Of a stretch of DNA of 64,000 nucleotides, positions 13,190 to 26,446 are shown piece after piece. A program made the translations under genes and the position numbers. Position 1 is the first letter of the stretch. Every line of letters starts with the position of its first letter. Source of the stretch: Glandiceps talaboti (Eukaryota; Hemichordata; Enteropneusta; Spengelidae); assembly GCF_964340395.1 (NCBI RefSeq), contig NC_135560.1, positions 9,928,598 through 9,992,597 on the forward strand. Direction: 5' to 3'. The notes under the pieces were generated by a model that was not told where the DNA came from, did no database searches, and worked only from the letters and a program-made list of their open reading frames with translations.

Positions 13190-13400
13190 TTGTTAGGTCA
13201 GGCCAGGTCAGGTCAGGAGTCAAGTCGACAATCAATTGCAAGTCAAAGAGTCAAGCAAAGTCAAGTAATGTCAAGTAAAGGTAGGTCAATCTCAAGCAAG
13301 GACAAGTAAAGGTAGGTCAAGGTCAAGTCAGGTAAAGGTAAGTTAGTTAGGTCAAGTAAAGGTAAGTTAAGCATAGTCAAGAGTCAAGTTGAGTCGAGTC
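13190..13400. repeat. Degenerate AGGTCAAGTAA array
   Basis: Many imperfect copies of GGTCAAGTCA / AGTCAAGTAAAGGTAAG in tandem, with a short outlier at 13516-13533. The unit is about 10 bp and strongly degenerate. Confidence 0.75.
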
Positions 13401-13742
13401 GAATAAAGAGTTATGAGTCAATTGAGTTAATTCACCATATATTGATTATTACTAATAAATTATTGTGTACTTCCAACTACATGAGTTTGAACTACTGTAT
13501 TCTAATTGTTATATCAAGTCAAGTCAAGTCAAGTGACTGGAAAGTCGAGTGTAAAAATCCAACCCGTATGGATTTCAGGCTTGAGCGATCGCGTTCTCTG
13601 AATTGTTGTTTCTCCAAAAACATTATGAGGTTGAGAGTTTAATCTCCATGTGGAACAGTAGTTGCATATAATATTAAGCATTTTATGACACGTAGAACGA
13701 GTTGGTGCTTATGTTGAAATATCATCTGCTGAAGCAGGCGAA

Positions 13743-14553
13743 TCAAGAAATAGTGAACTCATGTAACATCCGACACCACTGTCGCATGTGACTGTTTTCA
13801 TCCAAGTTAAGTAAGTCGTTTGTGTAAATTAGGAAAAGAGTTGTTGAAAGAATGCTTCCCTGCTGTACACCCTGGAATATAGGATATTCATACGTTTCTG
13901 TGGCAATTTGACATTTTTGTCCATAGAACATGTTTTGGTACTTTATTCAGTACATTAGGCTACCGGCCCCTTCGTACAAAATGAAAATAACTTATACAGA
14001 AAACAACTGGAATACTTAGAGGATATAAGCGAAAATGAACATCACATAAGCTGAACTAAATGTTTCAGACGATACTAAACATAACATAAACATCACAGAA
14101 GTTGAATGACATGTTTTTGATGATCTTGATAGAACATATTTTGGTCCTCCAAAGTTTTGAATTTACGCCCACGGTGTACAATTTGTGAAATAGACCATTG
14201 TCACCATAAACAATGAAATGCTTTGTGAATGTCTTGGCTACATATAAGTATTTTGCTACGCCTTTCAACATGCATATGATGAAGTATCGTCTCTAGAATA
14301 CAGAATGATGTAGTAATATTAATCTAACCAGGTTGATACCCAGCTTTTGTGTGTGTGGGGGTGGGGGTGATTTCTTCTTTTCGAGGAGCCATGGTTGTAG
14401 GCGATGAGAAATACACAGTTCAAATAGTTTTTTCAAAGTCGGTAGCAATGCAATTCCTCTGTAGTTTGCAGGATCAAAACGATTCGATCCTAGGTATTTC
14501 GTGCAACCATATAATGTGAGAAAATGTACATGTAATAAATGTATTAAATACAA
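13743..14553 (-). mobile_element. Non-LTR retrotransposon remnant (reverse transcriptase fragments)
   Basis: On the minus strand 14553-14293 encodes DPANYRGIALLPTLKKLFEL and 13931-13743 encodes GVQQGSILSTTLFLIYTNDL. These match the early RT block (NYRGIxLLxxLxKLFE) and the GVPQGSxLxPLLFxIYxNDL block of LINE reverse transcriptases, in the right order. The frames between are broken, and the FADD/YADD catalytic block is missing. A decayed copy. Confidence 0.85.
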
Positions 14554-14697
14554 GCTCCCCGGACCATCGCTCGATCCTAGAATGTATTTCGTTGATGAGA
14601 CAGTGGTTTATTGTAGGAGATAGGTATTTTAGGAATTTGTCAACATGTTTTATTGAAAGACGAAATAAAAGTTAAAAAAAAAGTAACCTCCAAATTC

Positions 14698-14779
14698 AAT
14701 CAATCAATCAATTCATCACTCACTCACTCACTCACTCACTCACTCACTCACTCACTCACTCACTCACTCACTCACTCAG

Positions 14780-14847
<68 letters not shown>
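14698..14847. repeat. (ACTC)n and (CAAT)n compound microsatellite
   Basis: ACTC units fill about 14718-14778 and CAAT units about 14780-14847, with a few CAAT also at 14698-14710. On the minus strand the CAAT tract reads ATTG and follows a LINE 3' end. Confidence 0.95.
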
Positions 14848-14848
<1 letters not shown>

Positions 14849-15235
14849 TTTCTATAACATCGATTTCCAGAGCAATGTTCTGTTCAGTAGCGCTGAATGG
14901 CTAAAGCACGTCGTATGCTTTGGTGAACAAATAAGTCTTCAGTTTGTTTTGAAACAATCCAGGCTGGAGGCTTGGTGAATGTCAAGTGGCAAAGAATTCC
15001 ATAGTTTGGGGAGCGACATATGAGAATAAACTACCTCCATGGGTGACCTGTCTGTACTTTGTTGTTGCAAGCAGATTCTTGTTTGTAGAACGTAGAGTGT
15101 GACTCGGTGTGTATGGATGGAGAAGATCACAAATGTACACTGGAGTTAAGCCATGAAGGGCTTTATATGTCGACAGTAAAATTTTGTAATCAATCCTGAA
15201 ACGTCTAAGGGTTAAGAATTTAGTTTTTTCCCTAC
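14777..15235 (-). mobile_element. CR1/L2-like LINE 3' end with (ATTG)n tail
   Basis: Read on the minus strand, 15235-15010 encodes DYKILLSTYKALHGLTPVYI, then after a one-base frameshift 15010-14939 encodes LPKLWNSLPLDIHQASSLDC. This is the usual end of a LINE ORF2 (ALHGLxPxYxxDLL...APKLWNSLPxxIRxAxSLxxFK). Past the stop the element runs into (ATTG)n at 14847-14780. It lies upstream of the RT fragments on the same strand, so it is a separate copy. Confidence 0.8.
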
Positions 15236-15699
15236 TTTGAATTATTGATCTCGTCCCTAATGCTAGCTAAGCAATTTTAATTTGCTATTTTGGATTTCGA
15301 TATATAAATGGATAATGATTCAGTTACAGTTTCATAGTAACTTCCAATAATATGATAATAAATAATTTTCAAAAATAAATAAAATAAAATTCTTATAGGC
15401 CTAAATCAACAATAATCTAAAAAAGAAAGAAAGAAAGAAATGAAAACCCAGCTTGTCATCATGAAATATAAGTCTGGATTCCTTCGAAAAACTATAACGT
15501 AAGAATACAAAAACTACTGCGAGAAAAGAGAAACACCTTTGGCCTGTACGGCTTGTCACAGTAGAGTAGTTTCGAATTCTAACTTGTCGAAAAAAACAAC
15601 ATAACCGTCCATTTATAATTATTGTCCATCGGTACAGGACTGAGGTAAAATAAATATAGATAAACAAATAAATAACAAAACAACCAATAAACTACTAAC

Positions 15700-15802
15700 G
15701 CAACGCAACACAACACAACTCGACATGACACGACGCGACGCGACACGACACAACACAACACAACACAACACAACACAACACAACACAACACAACATTAAC
15801 AC
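15700..15802. repeat. (AACAC)n pentanucleotide array
   Basis: CAACA/ACGCGAC variants pass into clean AACAC units at about 15747-15795. Confidence 0.9.
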
Positions 15803-16270
15803 AACACACCGGAAAGAAACAAAATGTCAGAGAATAAAGAATAAACAAAACTAAACCCCTTGAAACACGCAATCGTTATGGAACAAGCTCCAGGATTGGC
15901 TAGACTCCAATTAATAGGTGAGAATATGTTTTCTTTTACTAGTTGTTGTTTCGTCCCGAACTATCTTCATTTCTTGACGTTTGATCCCCAGATATAATAA
16001 AATTGGATAATTTTGGCTTGAAAATCGTTTTATTGAACCAAATATCAAATAACAATATAAACCGCTGGGGGTAATTGCAACCAATCACAATCGTTGTAAC
16101 ATTGTAAAGTAAATCCGCCATTTTGTGTTTATCGGTGTACGTTGGTATGTGATTCATACTCCGTTCTTTAATATTCTGGTCACAATAATATTGTTCAATA
16201 TTGTCATCATTTTCATGCACGTCAGTTAGGGTCATGTTTGCATTGTTTTGACAATTACTGCGTTATTGAA

Positions 16271-16423
16271 ATGAATGACCAGAGAAAACGTGCGAGAGCT
16301 GCGGCCGGCGGAAAGAATAGACCAAACAGCGCTGGTGGTGATCGTGAAAATATGAAGAGTGAAAGAGATATTAGTGGATCGAGTAGCCGGACAAAATTAT
16401 CTGGTGTATCGTCTGCTTATAAG
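16271..16423 (+). CDS. SCAPER: SCAPER exon 1 (start codon)
   Basis: 51 codons, [20 protein letters not shown] onwards, ending SSAYK at donor GTAAGC, phase 0. This Arg/Gly/Ser-rich leader is not in the human protein, which begins at the equivalent of exon 2. The surrounding 16280-16320 is locally GC- and CpG-rich. G is present at position -3 of the ATG. Confidence 0.75.
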
Positions 16424-19400
16424 GTAAGCATGGATTGTTGCAAGTCTGCACCGTGCGTTGCTAGGGCACAAAACAAGCCGAGTACCGTACACACAGTCAA
16501 ATGACCCGCGCCTACACAGCTACTGATATTGACCTGCATATCATCACCCTACTGGTATGTCATGTTCGAGACACTGTGACAGTGTCACGGTACGTCAGTT
16601 ATTTCTGTAACATGCGACTGACGGTTACATGTCCTTGACTTATCATTCCCTCTATGATAGTTTAGAGGTATGAAATCGCATTCGCAGCAGAGTGTGGAAG
16701 TATTTTTTTTTTAACTGAACAATATTGCATTGCGTTATGTAAAGTTTATTGTTGCACACTCGTGAAATAAAACGTTACAAATATGTGAGACTGATGACCC
16801 AAACTGCTCATGCTCACCACTGTGACCGCTGACGTCATTACAATAAATAAGACCCATTAGTGATTGTGAAGACTGACCCCACAACAGGCAATTCATAATC
16901 AGCTGGTGTGGTGTCGGCTCGCTTTCACATAGTTGTGTATCAAAACAGTTGGCCTATCGCCAGACCTGCATCATTCTTGTTATTACATAGTCACAAATAC
17001 GTTGTGTTGACAACTAGAATGTCAGAGTTTGACGAAATGGTAAGTTCTCACTGTGCTAAGATAAGTTTAGATTTATTTTTAGTGTGTTTTGAGCAATGGC
17101 AACTGGTGTTTTGAACTCAATTTGTTTACAATACATGAGATGTTGATGTTGGCAGCTGACAGGCTAGGATATCATATTTATTAACAGTTACAAAATTTAA
17201 GCTTCAACGATACATGGCATATAAACATTGTTCAGGTCACATATATTTTAATATTAGTTAAAAAAGACTGACACATCATCATAGTCATGTTGGTCCAAGC
17301 TGTAGTTAATTTTGAAGAGGTCAGTCTTACCACTGAGTTTAATAGTGTCACTTATGTATAATGACAGAGGTGTCATGTTCATTTCGTTCCAGGCAATGAA
17401 TATGTTGTGTGGTTCATTTCTCAGTCAATGTTTTCCCCAATGTGTTATGGGTGTACTTAGTCATAAGATAGGTTGATACAAGAGTTCACATTGTTGCTAG
17501 CGCACCAAAGTAATCCCGGGCAAAGTTTGAAAACAAAAGAGAAACTCTATTATTATTGCCTCAAAGTTTTGCTGAAAAACAGCTCATATGTGTATTTTAA
17601 TTCATTGATAATGATCAACTAACTTTCATCTTTGATATTGTCGTCTGTGTCACAAACTCTGGTTGATATTTTCGTGAACCAAGCTGCCGGCAGACATGAT
17701 CCAATCTCTAAAGATAGCAACTATGGTAATTAGAAATACAATGGTCAAAGGTCAGGCAGGTGTCAATGACTGATGACTGGCATCAAATATTGATCTCATC
17801 AATATCAGAGATTAAACTGTAAGCAGGACTGTGATCTTTCTGTATGTCTAATGAAAGCACTCAGAAATACTGGTTCTGTCTGTCTGTAAATGTAATGACA
17901 GCGACTGTTAGATAGTTTCTATATTTAGAAATGCTCAGCTGTGTGCATACAAAATACAAATTCAAATTGGGTATAAATAAATGGTTCAGATGCGTAATAA
18001 ATAGAAAATGACTTGTTTTATTTATACATTCACTTCTAATATATATATAGACTGGTCTTCATTTAATGCAAAGGAGTGAAACATGTTGAAACGTGTTAAT
18101 ATTATATTCATACCCAATATAGTGCCATACACTCTTGTATGTAAGGAGGGACGCATCGTTTAGAAATATGAAATGTTCAAATTTTGAGATTTTGGGTCGT
18201 CTGAGCTGGGACTTTTGTCGTCACGAGATGTAAAATAAGTGGATAGTCGATCTATGGCTAGTATTTGACCAATGGCATGTTAGTTATCTTTTTACTGTGC
18301 TGGTGGGAGGTTCACATTTTGTTTAATAATAGCATTAGCCTGCATTTATTTTTACTACATTGCAGCACATTACATGTAGTATACAACCAGTATGCATTAT
18401 TTTTTTGCAGAATACCTACCAAAGGACCAACAGTTACGACAGAGTTCGTAAGTTAGTGGAACAAGAAGGACGCACCGCACGTAACTTAGTTGCATGGAGT
18501 GTGCCATTTGATGATAGTGATGACAGTGATGGACAGGGTATGTAAATGAAATCTCACTCACTATAAAGTAATAATTTGTATTGTCTACTAGTACTGCTCC
18601 TAGGATTTTGTATCTGTAGATACAATGAATGACAAATTTACCTCCGCTGTCTTCCTCCCCTCCCGAGTCGTCCTCTTCCTCCTCCTCCTCCTCCTCCACT
18701 CCCCTCCCTAAATTGGAAATGAATGCGAACTGGCAGAATAATATCAGACAGAGGAGACCCTTCATGAACAGGGACCAAGGATACCAACTACCATCAATTT
18801 ACAGACATATTATTCCGCCAGTTCAGAGAGAGACATTAATGCTGAATAATTAAGTCATTGCGAGATCAAGGACCGTAGTAGACGGATCAAAACGTCACAT
18901 TCGTTTCCCCAATTTATCATTCCAAAGTAACTATATTATACTGTTCTATTGATTCTTGGAGCCATAAACAATATATTCTCCAATACATTGTGAGTACCAG
19001 AATTGCACATCTAAACTTGTCTCTTTATTGGCATGGCTACAATGCTTTGTAAACTGTTTGATTGATTAATTGATTGATTGATTGATTGATTGATTAACCC
19101 AACATCTGTTTCTCTTACAGTCAAGGTAAAATCACCACGAAAACCCAAACCACGTAGTACTCAGCGTTCCTCCGAGAGAAAACTGAGTAAAAGTTCACAG
19201 GATGGGAGTGTTGGCAAAGTCAGTTCTCCTACTAAGCCTGCCAAGAAGATAGATTTGAGGGCACGCTATTGGGCATTTCTGTTTGATAATCTACAAAGGG
19301 CTGTAGATGAAATCTATCAGACATGTGAAGCTGATGAAAGCATAGTGGAATGCAAGGTATGGACCTGTTTTGTTTTAAAGGGGCACAAGCTGAATTTTTA

Positions 19401-22400
19401 AGATTTTGGCCGAGATTTATACCGTGTATTTAAAAGTCACTCATAGTATTCTACTTGCTGAGGCAAACCATCACTTGTAATTGACTGAACTCAAACTTTA
19501 TATTAAGATATAACATAGAAACTATCCGATGACATAATTTTACGATACTTGTTAAAATATAGCTACTTATTATCCTTATCGTTGATTAAAACACTTAGCT
19601 GTATATTTTGATAGGACTCATTTCACAGAATGAAACTTTAGCTTTATGAAATGTGAAAAACAACAACAGTATACTGACTCAAAAATGTAGGTGCGACTAT
19701 ATTGTTTATATTAGCATAGCAGTCCACAGAAAGAATTTGAATGATGATAGCTGTTGATAACATTTCAAATTCATATGTTGTTTATGTTTGTTCTCATCAT
19801 CAGGAAGTCATTATGATGTTAAAAAACTGCACAAGAGATTTTGAATCCCTGATTGAAAGAATACAGCTGCAGACAGCATTTGAAAATACAGACATTGAAA
19901 ATAGGTAAGAATATGAATGTCGTTGCTATACTTGTATGTCCTCGTGGTCTGTTTGAAGACTTGTTGGCCACGGAGAACCCGTGGTGTAGCTACATCGACA
20001 AGTCATTGCAATGTACAACATAACACACTATATTAGACAATAACAAAATTTGATGCCCTCAGATTGTTCTCTGAAATCGTAGATCTGTATTCAGGACTTG
20101 TTAATTTATGACACACATTTTTAGAATGTCAGCAACCAAATATTGTTTTACTTTGAAGTGTTGTTATAGTTACTGTTTGATTTGAAACCCAGTTTTTCTA
20201 AAAGGTGGCACACCCGTTGAACTACTTCTTTTGCAATGCATGAAATTTTGTTTGTGGCTGTATGAAATTATGTGAAAATTTTATTTTCCAACATGCGTGC
20301 ACTTTCATGGCTGTCACCAAAGAAAGCTTGGTTCCTCTTTTTATGTATGTTTTTGTTTTTGTACGTGATATATCGTATATGTGTGTTGCATTCTACTTCA
20401 GACCAACCAGCTTAGTATGGGAGGTGCGTAAATCGTCACCGAGCAAAGTCAGGCCACCTGGGTGGCGCAGGGAACACCCAATATCACCTCGGTCTGTACT
20501 TTTCTACATACATTTCTTTCTTTCTTTCTCCTCTGCATGTTTTGTAAAAAACTATGTACATATGCTAACGGTAACTGCGTAAACTACATCAATAACTTCC
20601 CATAGCAAAGCAAGTATTTTGCATGCTGGTGTTGGATAAAAAGTTCAACACCATGGCAGAAAGATTGTTGAAAACATGCACATGCACAATGCGCTGTTGC
20701 AAACATTTTGGTTTTTAAAAAATAAATTGTAGAAATACTTTCACAATCTCTGGTTATTTATATTTTTATTTGAAGATTAGAATTGTGTGCAAAATAATTG
20801 TAAGAAAGTGATTCAATAAAATAAATGACCGATAGTTTTTTATAAAAAAGGTGTAAGGTGTAGGAGTGGTGGTAGTTGTAGAAGTAGAAATGATGGTGGT
20901 AGTTGTAGAAGTAGTCATGGTTACAAGTAGTTTTATGAATAAATTAAACTGGAAGTATTAAACCACATCACCCTCAATCAACATCAGCTAAGAACTACAG
21001 CCAGTTGCAAGTTAGTGGTCACTGTCCATACAACCACACAGAAACCAATAAGAATCTGCACACTCTACACTTTAAGACTGCAAGATCAGAATTTCTTGCT
21101 ACATTTTGTCTAAATGAAATAAACCACTTAAACGTACTGTAGCTAGATGCAGACATGTGGGTGCCAATGTTTTGATCTGTGCATTTGATGTCTACATGGT
21201 GACACATTAGTTCATTTAATGTATTCAAAATGTCACAAAAGAAACTGTATTCATTCAATCGTGCTATCTTAAGTGTGGAATGTGCAGTTTCTGTTTGGGT
21301 TCTGAGTGGTTCAACTGGTTGTATCAAACAGGGCCAGTGAACACTAACATGGAACAGGCTGTATATATCAAAGTATGAAACCAACATCTGATATTTCACC
21401 AGACTTCTCATATTCATATTCAACAACAGCATACTCAGAAAAGTACAAATTTATATACATTTGAATATGATTCAAATACATGTATTTCTGTTATTCCAAG
21501 ATATTTACTTTGTTCTGCATCCTGAAATCCAAGTAACATAAGGGGCACCATGAAATCCAAGTAAGGTAACATAAGGGGCCTCATGAAATCCAAATATTAA
21601 ATATTATGGGCCAATACAATCCAAGTAAGTTAGGGGTCTTTTCACTACCTGGGTACATATGAAATATTCAATGCACACTTCTATTTGATGAATATTTTAC
21701 ACCTTTTGAAGAAAAATGTTAGAAAAATACTTATGTTGTACCTTGTTCCTGCAAGCTCCAGGCACTCACAATTATCCCTGGCACACATCTATATACTTCC
21801 TCAACTCCCTGGGGAGCATCCATCAATTTGCTGCTTGTATAAGCGCATATGATTAAAGCATTCACATTACAACCTCTATCCTACCAGGTCCCCAATTATA
21901 CAGCTGGATTGACTGAGACACAGTCATGGTTCAAATCTTGCCCAAGGCCTTTAGCTATTCAGAAACAAAATAGCAACAGTAAGGATCAGACTTGTAATCT
22001 AGAGATTCCAAGCCAGCCACTCTAACCATTCAACTATCATAACTGTCAAGACTCCACATGGCAAAATATCATAGCACCATTTAATATGTGTACTAGATGA
22101 ATGGCAATGTTGCAATCATTTCAAATTTATTGTTCCAACACGACTATATTTCACTGACTGTATGATATACATGTTAGCAAAAAGTTTAGAACTCTGAATA
22201 CCTGTATGAGTTTCAATTGCTGCAAAAATCGAATGTGTCAGTCTTGCTGCAAGATCCTTTTGCTTGCTTTAATATGTGTAGTAATAGGAAAATGGGAGTG
22301 CGCAACATGTGCCACCAACAGATAGAGCAAAGCGATGTCTTTCTAGAAAGTATGAATTTCTGCAAAAATGATATACAGCCCCACCCCCACAGTATAATCA

Positions 22401-25400
22401 ATCTTCATACATGTATATGTATATTCTTAATGTTACTGGACATTTAATTCAAACTTCTGGAAAAAATCTGCTCATGATGTGAAACTAGTCAAAGATTCAA
22501 GTCGTTCTTGTACTGAATTACTACTAAACACACACTAGTCTGTAAGATACACCATGATGGGGTGCCCTCACACATTAATCAACCCCTGAGGAGACTGGTG
22601 AGGGCAGAGCAACACAATGTACCTTTATAGTCTAGATACACACATGTACTTCATACATTATTTGTAAATCTAAAACTTCACATAACTTCATGTCTAATTA
22701 TCCTGTCATCTTTAGATCTACATTGTTAACATTACTACTAGTCGTAGTACATGTAGGTGTGTCATACTTACAAGTGTTCTCCCATAGTGAGCTACATGTA
22801 ACGGGGCTTTGAATCCATTTGTAATTGTGAATCAGAAAAAATGAAATTAATTTTCAGACAATTTCACTTAATGTCAATATTGTGATTAAAAACAAGATAT
22901 AGAAGGAACCAACATATTTGGTTTATAGATATGGAATTGACAGGGTGGTTCCAGCAAAAGATATCTGTCAAAATTATTTCCAACAATGTATAAGTATTAC
23001 CCAATTGTGGACATCATCTCTGTTCATAAAACCCTGTTGTGAAAAACATTTCTAGGGAGAACACTGCAACATTATCTGATAACTGTTCTAGATACTCATA
23101 GGACGAACCTTTATTTTCAGACCAACTTCATTAGCCTGGGAGGTAAGAAAGACATCACCAGGTAAAGGGTTAGTGGCTGGTTCATCTGGAGATAGAGCTT
23201 CTCCTATTAATCAAGTCAATAGGAGCCTTACCTTTGTTGCACAGAATGCAATGAAACCAGGGTAAGCAGCTGATATTACTATGGTCATTTTCAACACACT
23301 AAGTCAGACACAAACTAAAAACTTTTATGTGAAACGTTAGTCTAGTTACTATACATGTAGTCGTTGCCATTTTATACGATCTCTCTCTCCATGTATAGTC
23401 AAATGGACAAATTTGACCGAAAATCTAGTTAAATCTCCTGCTGGGGAAAGGATGAACAGTGCATGTTAGTATTAATCCATCACACACTGACAGGTGGTTG
23501 TAATTAGTTACTTTGTTCAGTTTACTACAAACTCAACCTCCAGTCTAAAAGTAAGTCACATGAGAAAGCGTTAACATCATTGGGTTTATATCAACGCTCC
23601 AATCACATAAACTAATGCTGTTTGGTGGTAAGAATGGAATGCTGTTTTAGAGAAATCCACTTGACTATACCGTGGTAAGTCATAGCTCCATACACCATAT
23701 GTCTAACTTTCACAGACGTTTATAAACAAACTGATAAAAGCATCACGTCAATCTACATCTGAGGCACCCACTATTGTTTTTATATCAATGTATGTCAGTT
23801 TGAAGGAGAGGACTTTCGGCACCTTCAGACTCTCACTTCGGGAGGTCTCATAGGCAGAGCCCCCCTCCTGTGGCAAGAGTCTGGGTAACTGAGACCATAT
23901 GAATGTTTGTATCTGAAACAATGACATGTGTATATTTAGGTTAGTAATAGATTTCTACTTCCTGTTTGTAGATTGAATGTTGTTTTCAAGTCTCCACCTC
24001 CTGGCTCCAGCTGGGCTGACAAGGTCAAAGGTGGATCACCTAGGCTTGTACAAAATGAAGACAACAATACAGAAAGTGAAAAACAAGAAGAAACACAATA
24101 TATTGAGAAAGAAGTCACAGCTGATGGTAGAGATACTAAAGATGATGAAGGTATTGAAGGTAGGTGATCAGATAGTCTGGATGCCAACATGGTCTCTAAC
24201 TAAACCACGTCTAGTCAAAGTCCCTCATTCAGCACAAAAAGTTGTTCATCCGATCAGTGAACCCCAGCTGTTATATTGACGTAAACAGTGTATAAGTAGC
24301 ATCCTGAGCTGACAAATATACCATATTTGGACATTACATAACTGCCCCAATAAACACTAACTTTATGGTGGACTGTGTTATTGGTTAGAATTTTGTGATT
24401 GATTAACAAAGACATGATGTTAATGACTGTGTGGGTGGCTGTGAATGAATTTTAAATTACATCTCATGCATCTCAGGACTTCTAGAGTAACGACTTTGAC
24501 TATATGTGAGTTGAGGTGTAAATGGTAATGATACCATATAGGGTCTAGACTAGTGATCAGAATACTATATACTCTTATGTCTCACTGTCTGAGAAATGGT
24601 CATGTTGTTTGCATTACTGGAAAAAAATGATTTCATGGGAGGGAAATGTCTAGTATATAGGGCAGTTTGGATAAAGAGGGAACTATTTTTCGTCCGATGT
24701 GTTCGACCATTACATATAATTCACCATGTAATCAGTTATCAAGACATATGTAAGTACAGTGAGTAATATACCCTCTTATCACATAAATGTGTGCATATCT
24801 TCTACTGTGTGACGTCAAACAGGGGTGATTTCAGAGCATATCACCCCTGTTCTACTGAACTATTTTTTCTCCGTACCGTTGTTCGAGTGTTCATGTCAAT
24901 CCTACCCTATGATCAAGTTTATCGTAATAATTATGTGCGTACTCGGGGTATTTGCAGGAGTGCTTGCAGTGTTCTCTGCACCTGTACTTTCATGAACATA
25001 GTGAATGAAAGTGCAGTAGAAAACACTACAAGCACAAGTGCAAATGTCCCTGACTACCCACACTGGAACTCACATGGCATGTGGTTCTGTTATTATTACA
25101 CATGTTTATCCGAAACAACAAATTTCCATAAAAATGACAATATGCAATGACATGCTTTCATGTAGAATGAATAATCGTGTCCTCATTTGCATATCATTAG
25201 CATGCAGGTATGCAATAATGTTTTCGGTGTTGCACTGCAGCGAAAATACCACTAGTATGCATGCAAGTAATCTATGGTACATATGGAATAATTAGTCACA
25301 ATTTAGCTACAGAAACGAGGCCACTCAAATGAAGCAAGACAAAATGTAGCCATGCCAGTCAGAGAGAATGTTAAAATCCCAGATGTTGTTTTATCTATCT

Positions 25401-26403
25401 ATACAGGTGATGATGGGGAAGGCTGGGAGACTGTACAACGAAAACACAAAGAACCTAAACAAAATAAACTGAGACAGTTACAGGCACCTTCAAGACAAAG
25501 AAGTACAAGCAATGGCGCAAACCAAAGTAGAAACCATGGATATACTGTGCCTCACAGCAGTCAAAGTTTGGATAACAGGACAAGAGGTGACAGTGAAAAA
25601 GAAAATGAACCCGTTAGGAACTCACCTTCTAATGTGAAAGAAACTAAGAGTATGAGTCAACTGGAGACAGAGCTCAAGAAAACTCTGCATATTGGCGAAC
25701 AACCTGGTAAAGCACTCACGCCATCAAAAGTTGAGACAAAACCGAAAGTCAACGACACAAGACCAAAAGTCAATGACACAAAATCTCATGTTGATGATGC
25801 AAAATTAAAAGTTGAGGACACAAAATTAAAAGTTGAGACGACAAAATTAAAAGTGGAAGATTCACTTGGGAATGACAAGAAAGTCGGAATGCAGGAAGTT
25901 GGCATGAAAGATGGAGATAGTGGTAAGGGTTTACTAAAACCTGACATGAAGCAAAAAATAGATCCAGTCAAAGGTGAGAATGTAGTTTTTCTTATTGCAA
26001 ATCATTAAATTGTCTGTAACATTGAAAAAAAGTAGTGCCTGCCCTTGTATAATGTAGTGAATGTTGTTAAATTTAGGGTTAAATATTCACCTCACAAAAT
26101 ACACACATGTAAGAACTCTAGTACAGCAGAAAGATCGACTGGGTCACTGAAAGACTGTGCTATCATACACATTTTATGTTCCCCAAGAACAATTTAGATA
26201 GATAAGAAACAGGCTTCTCACCGACCAGCTATTACAAATATAAACAACACCACGTTCCTGTGTGGTCTGTGGGAAGCCTATTTCTTATCTGTCTAAACTG
26301 TCGAAATTAGGTCATATGGATGAGGATTGGGTATTTATTTATGATTTTGATTAGCACAACTGAACTACAATGTAGGTTCAGTAGTGCTATAGGCATCAAG
26401 CGG

Positions 26404-26446
<43 letters not shown>

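Larger units (their letters stand above)
7359..16270. other. Intergenic region between divergent SNX22/24 and SCAPER
   Basis: No gene could be supported here. It contains poly-C/G runs (8252-8262, 9938-9950, 10837-10850, 12999-13009), a compact hairpin at 10224-10281, a (TG)n tract at 11714-11761, a degenerate AGGTCAAGTAA array at 13190-13400, LINE remnants at 13743-14553 and 14777-15235, and an AACAC array near 15700-15802. The 128-codon open frame at 9556-9170 (minus) has no motif I recognise. Promoters of both genes should lie at the two ends; no clear TATA box was found. Confidence 0.6.

Noticed and set aside
21019-21432. 137-codon minus-strand ORF
   Set aside because: It lies on a foldback repeat shared with 46097-46385.
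23143-23148. GTAAGA donor inside SCAPER exon 5b
   Set aside because: A good consensus, but it would end the exon in phase 0, which does not fit exon 6 (phase 2 needed).
24791-25295. ORFs of 119 and 85 codons
   Set aside because: They cover the foldback element in SCAPER intron 6 and show no conserved domain.
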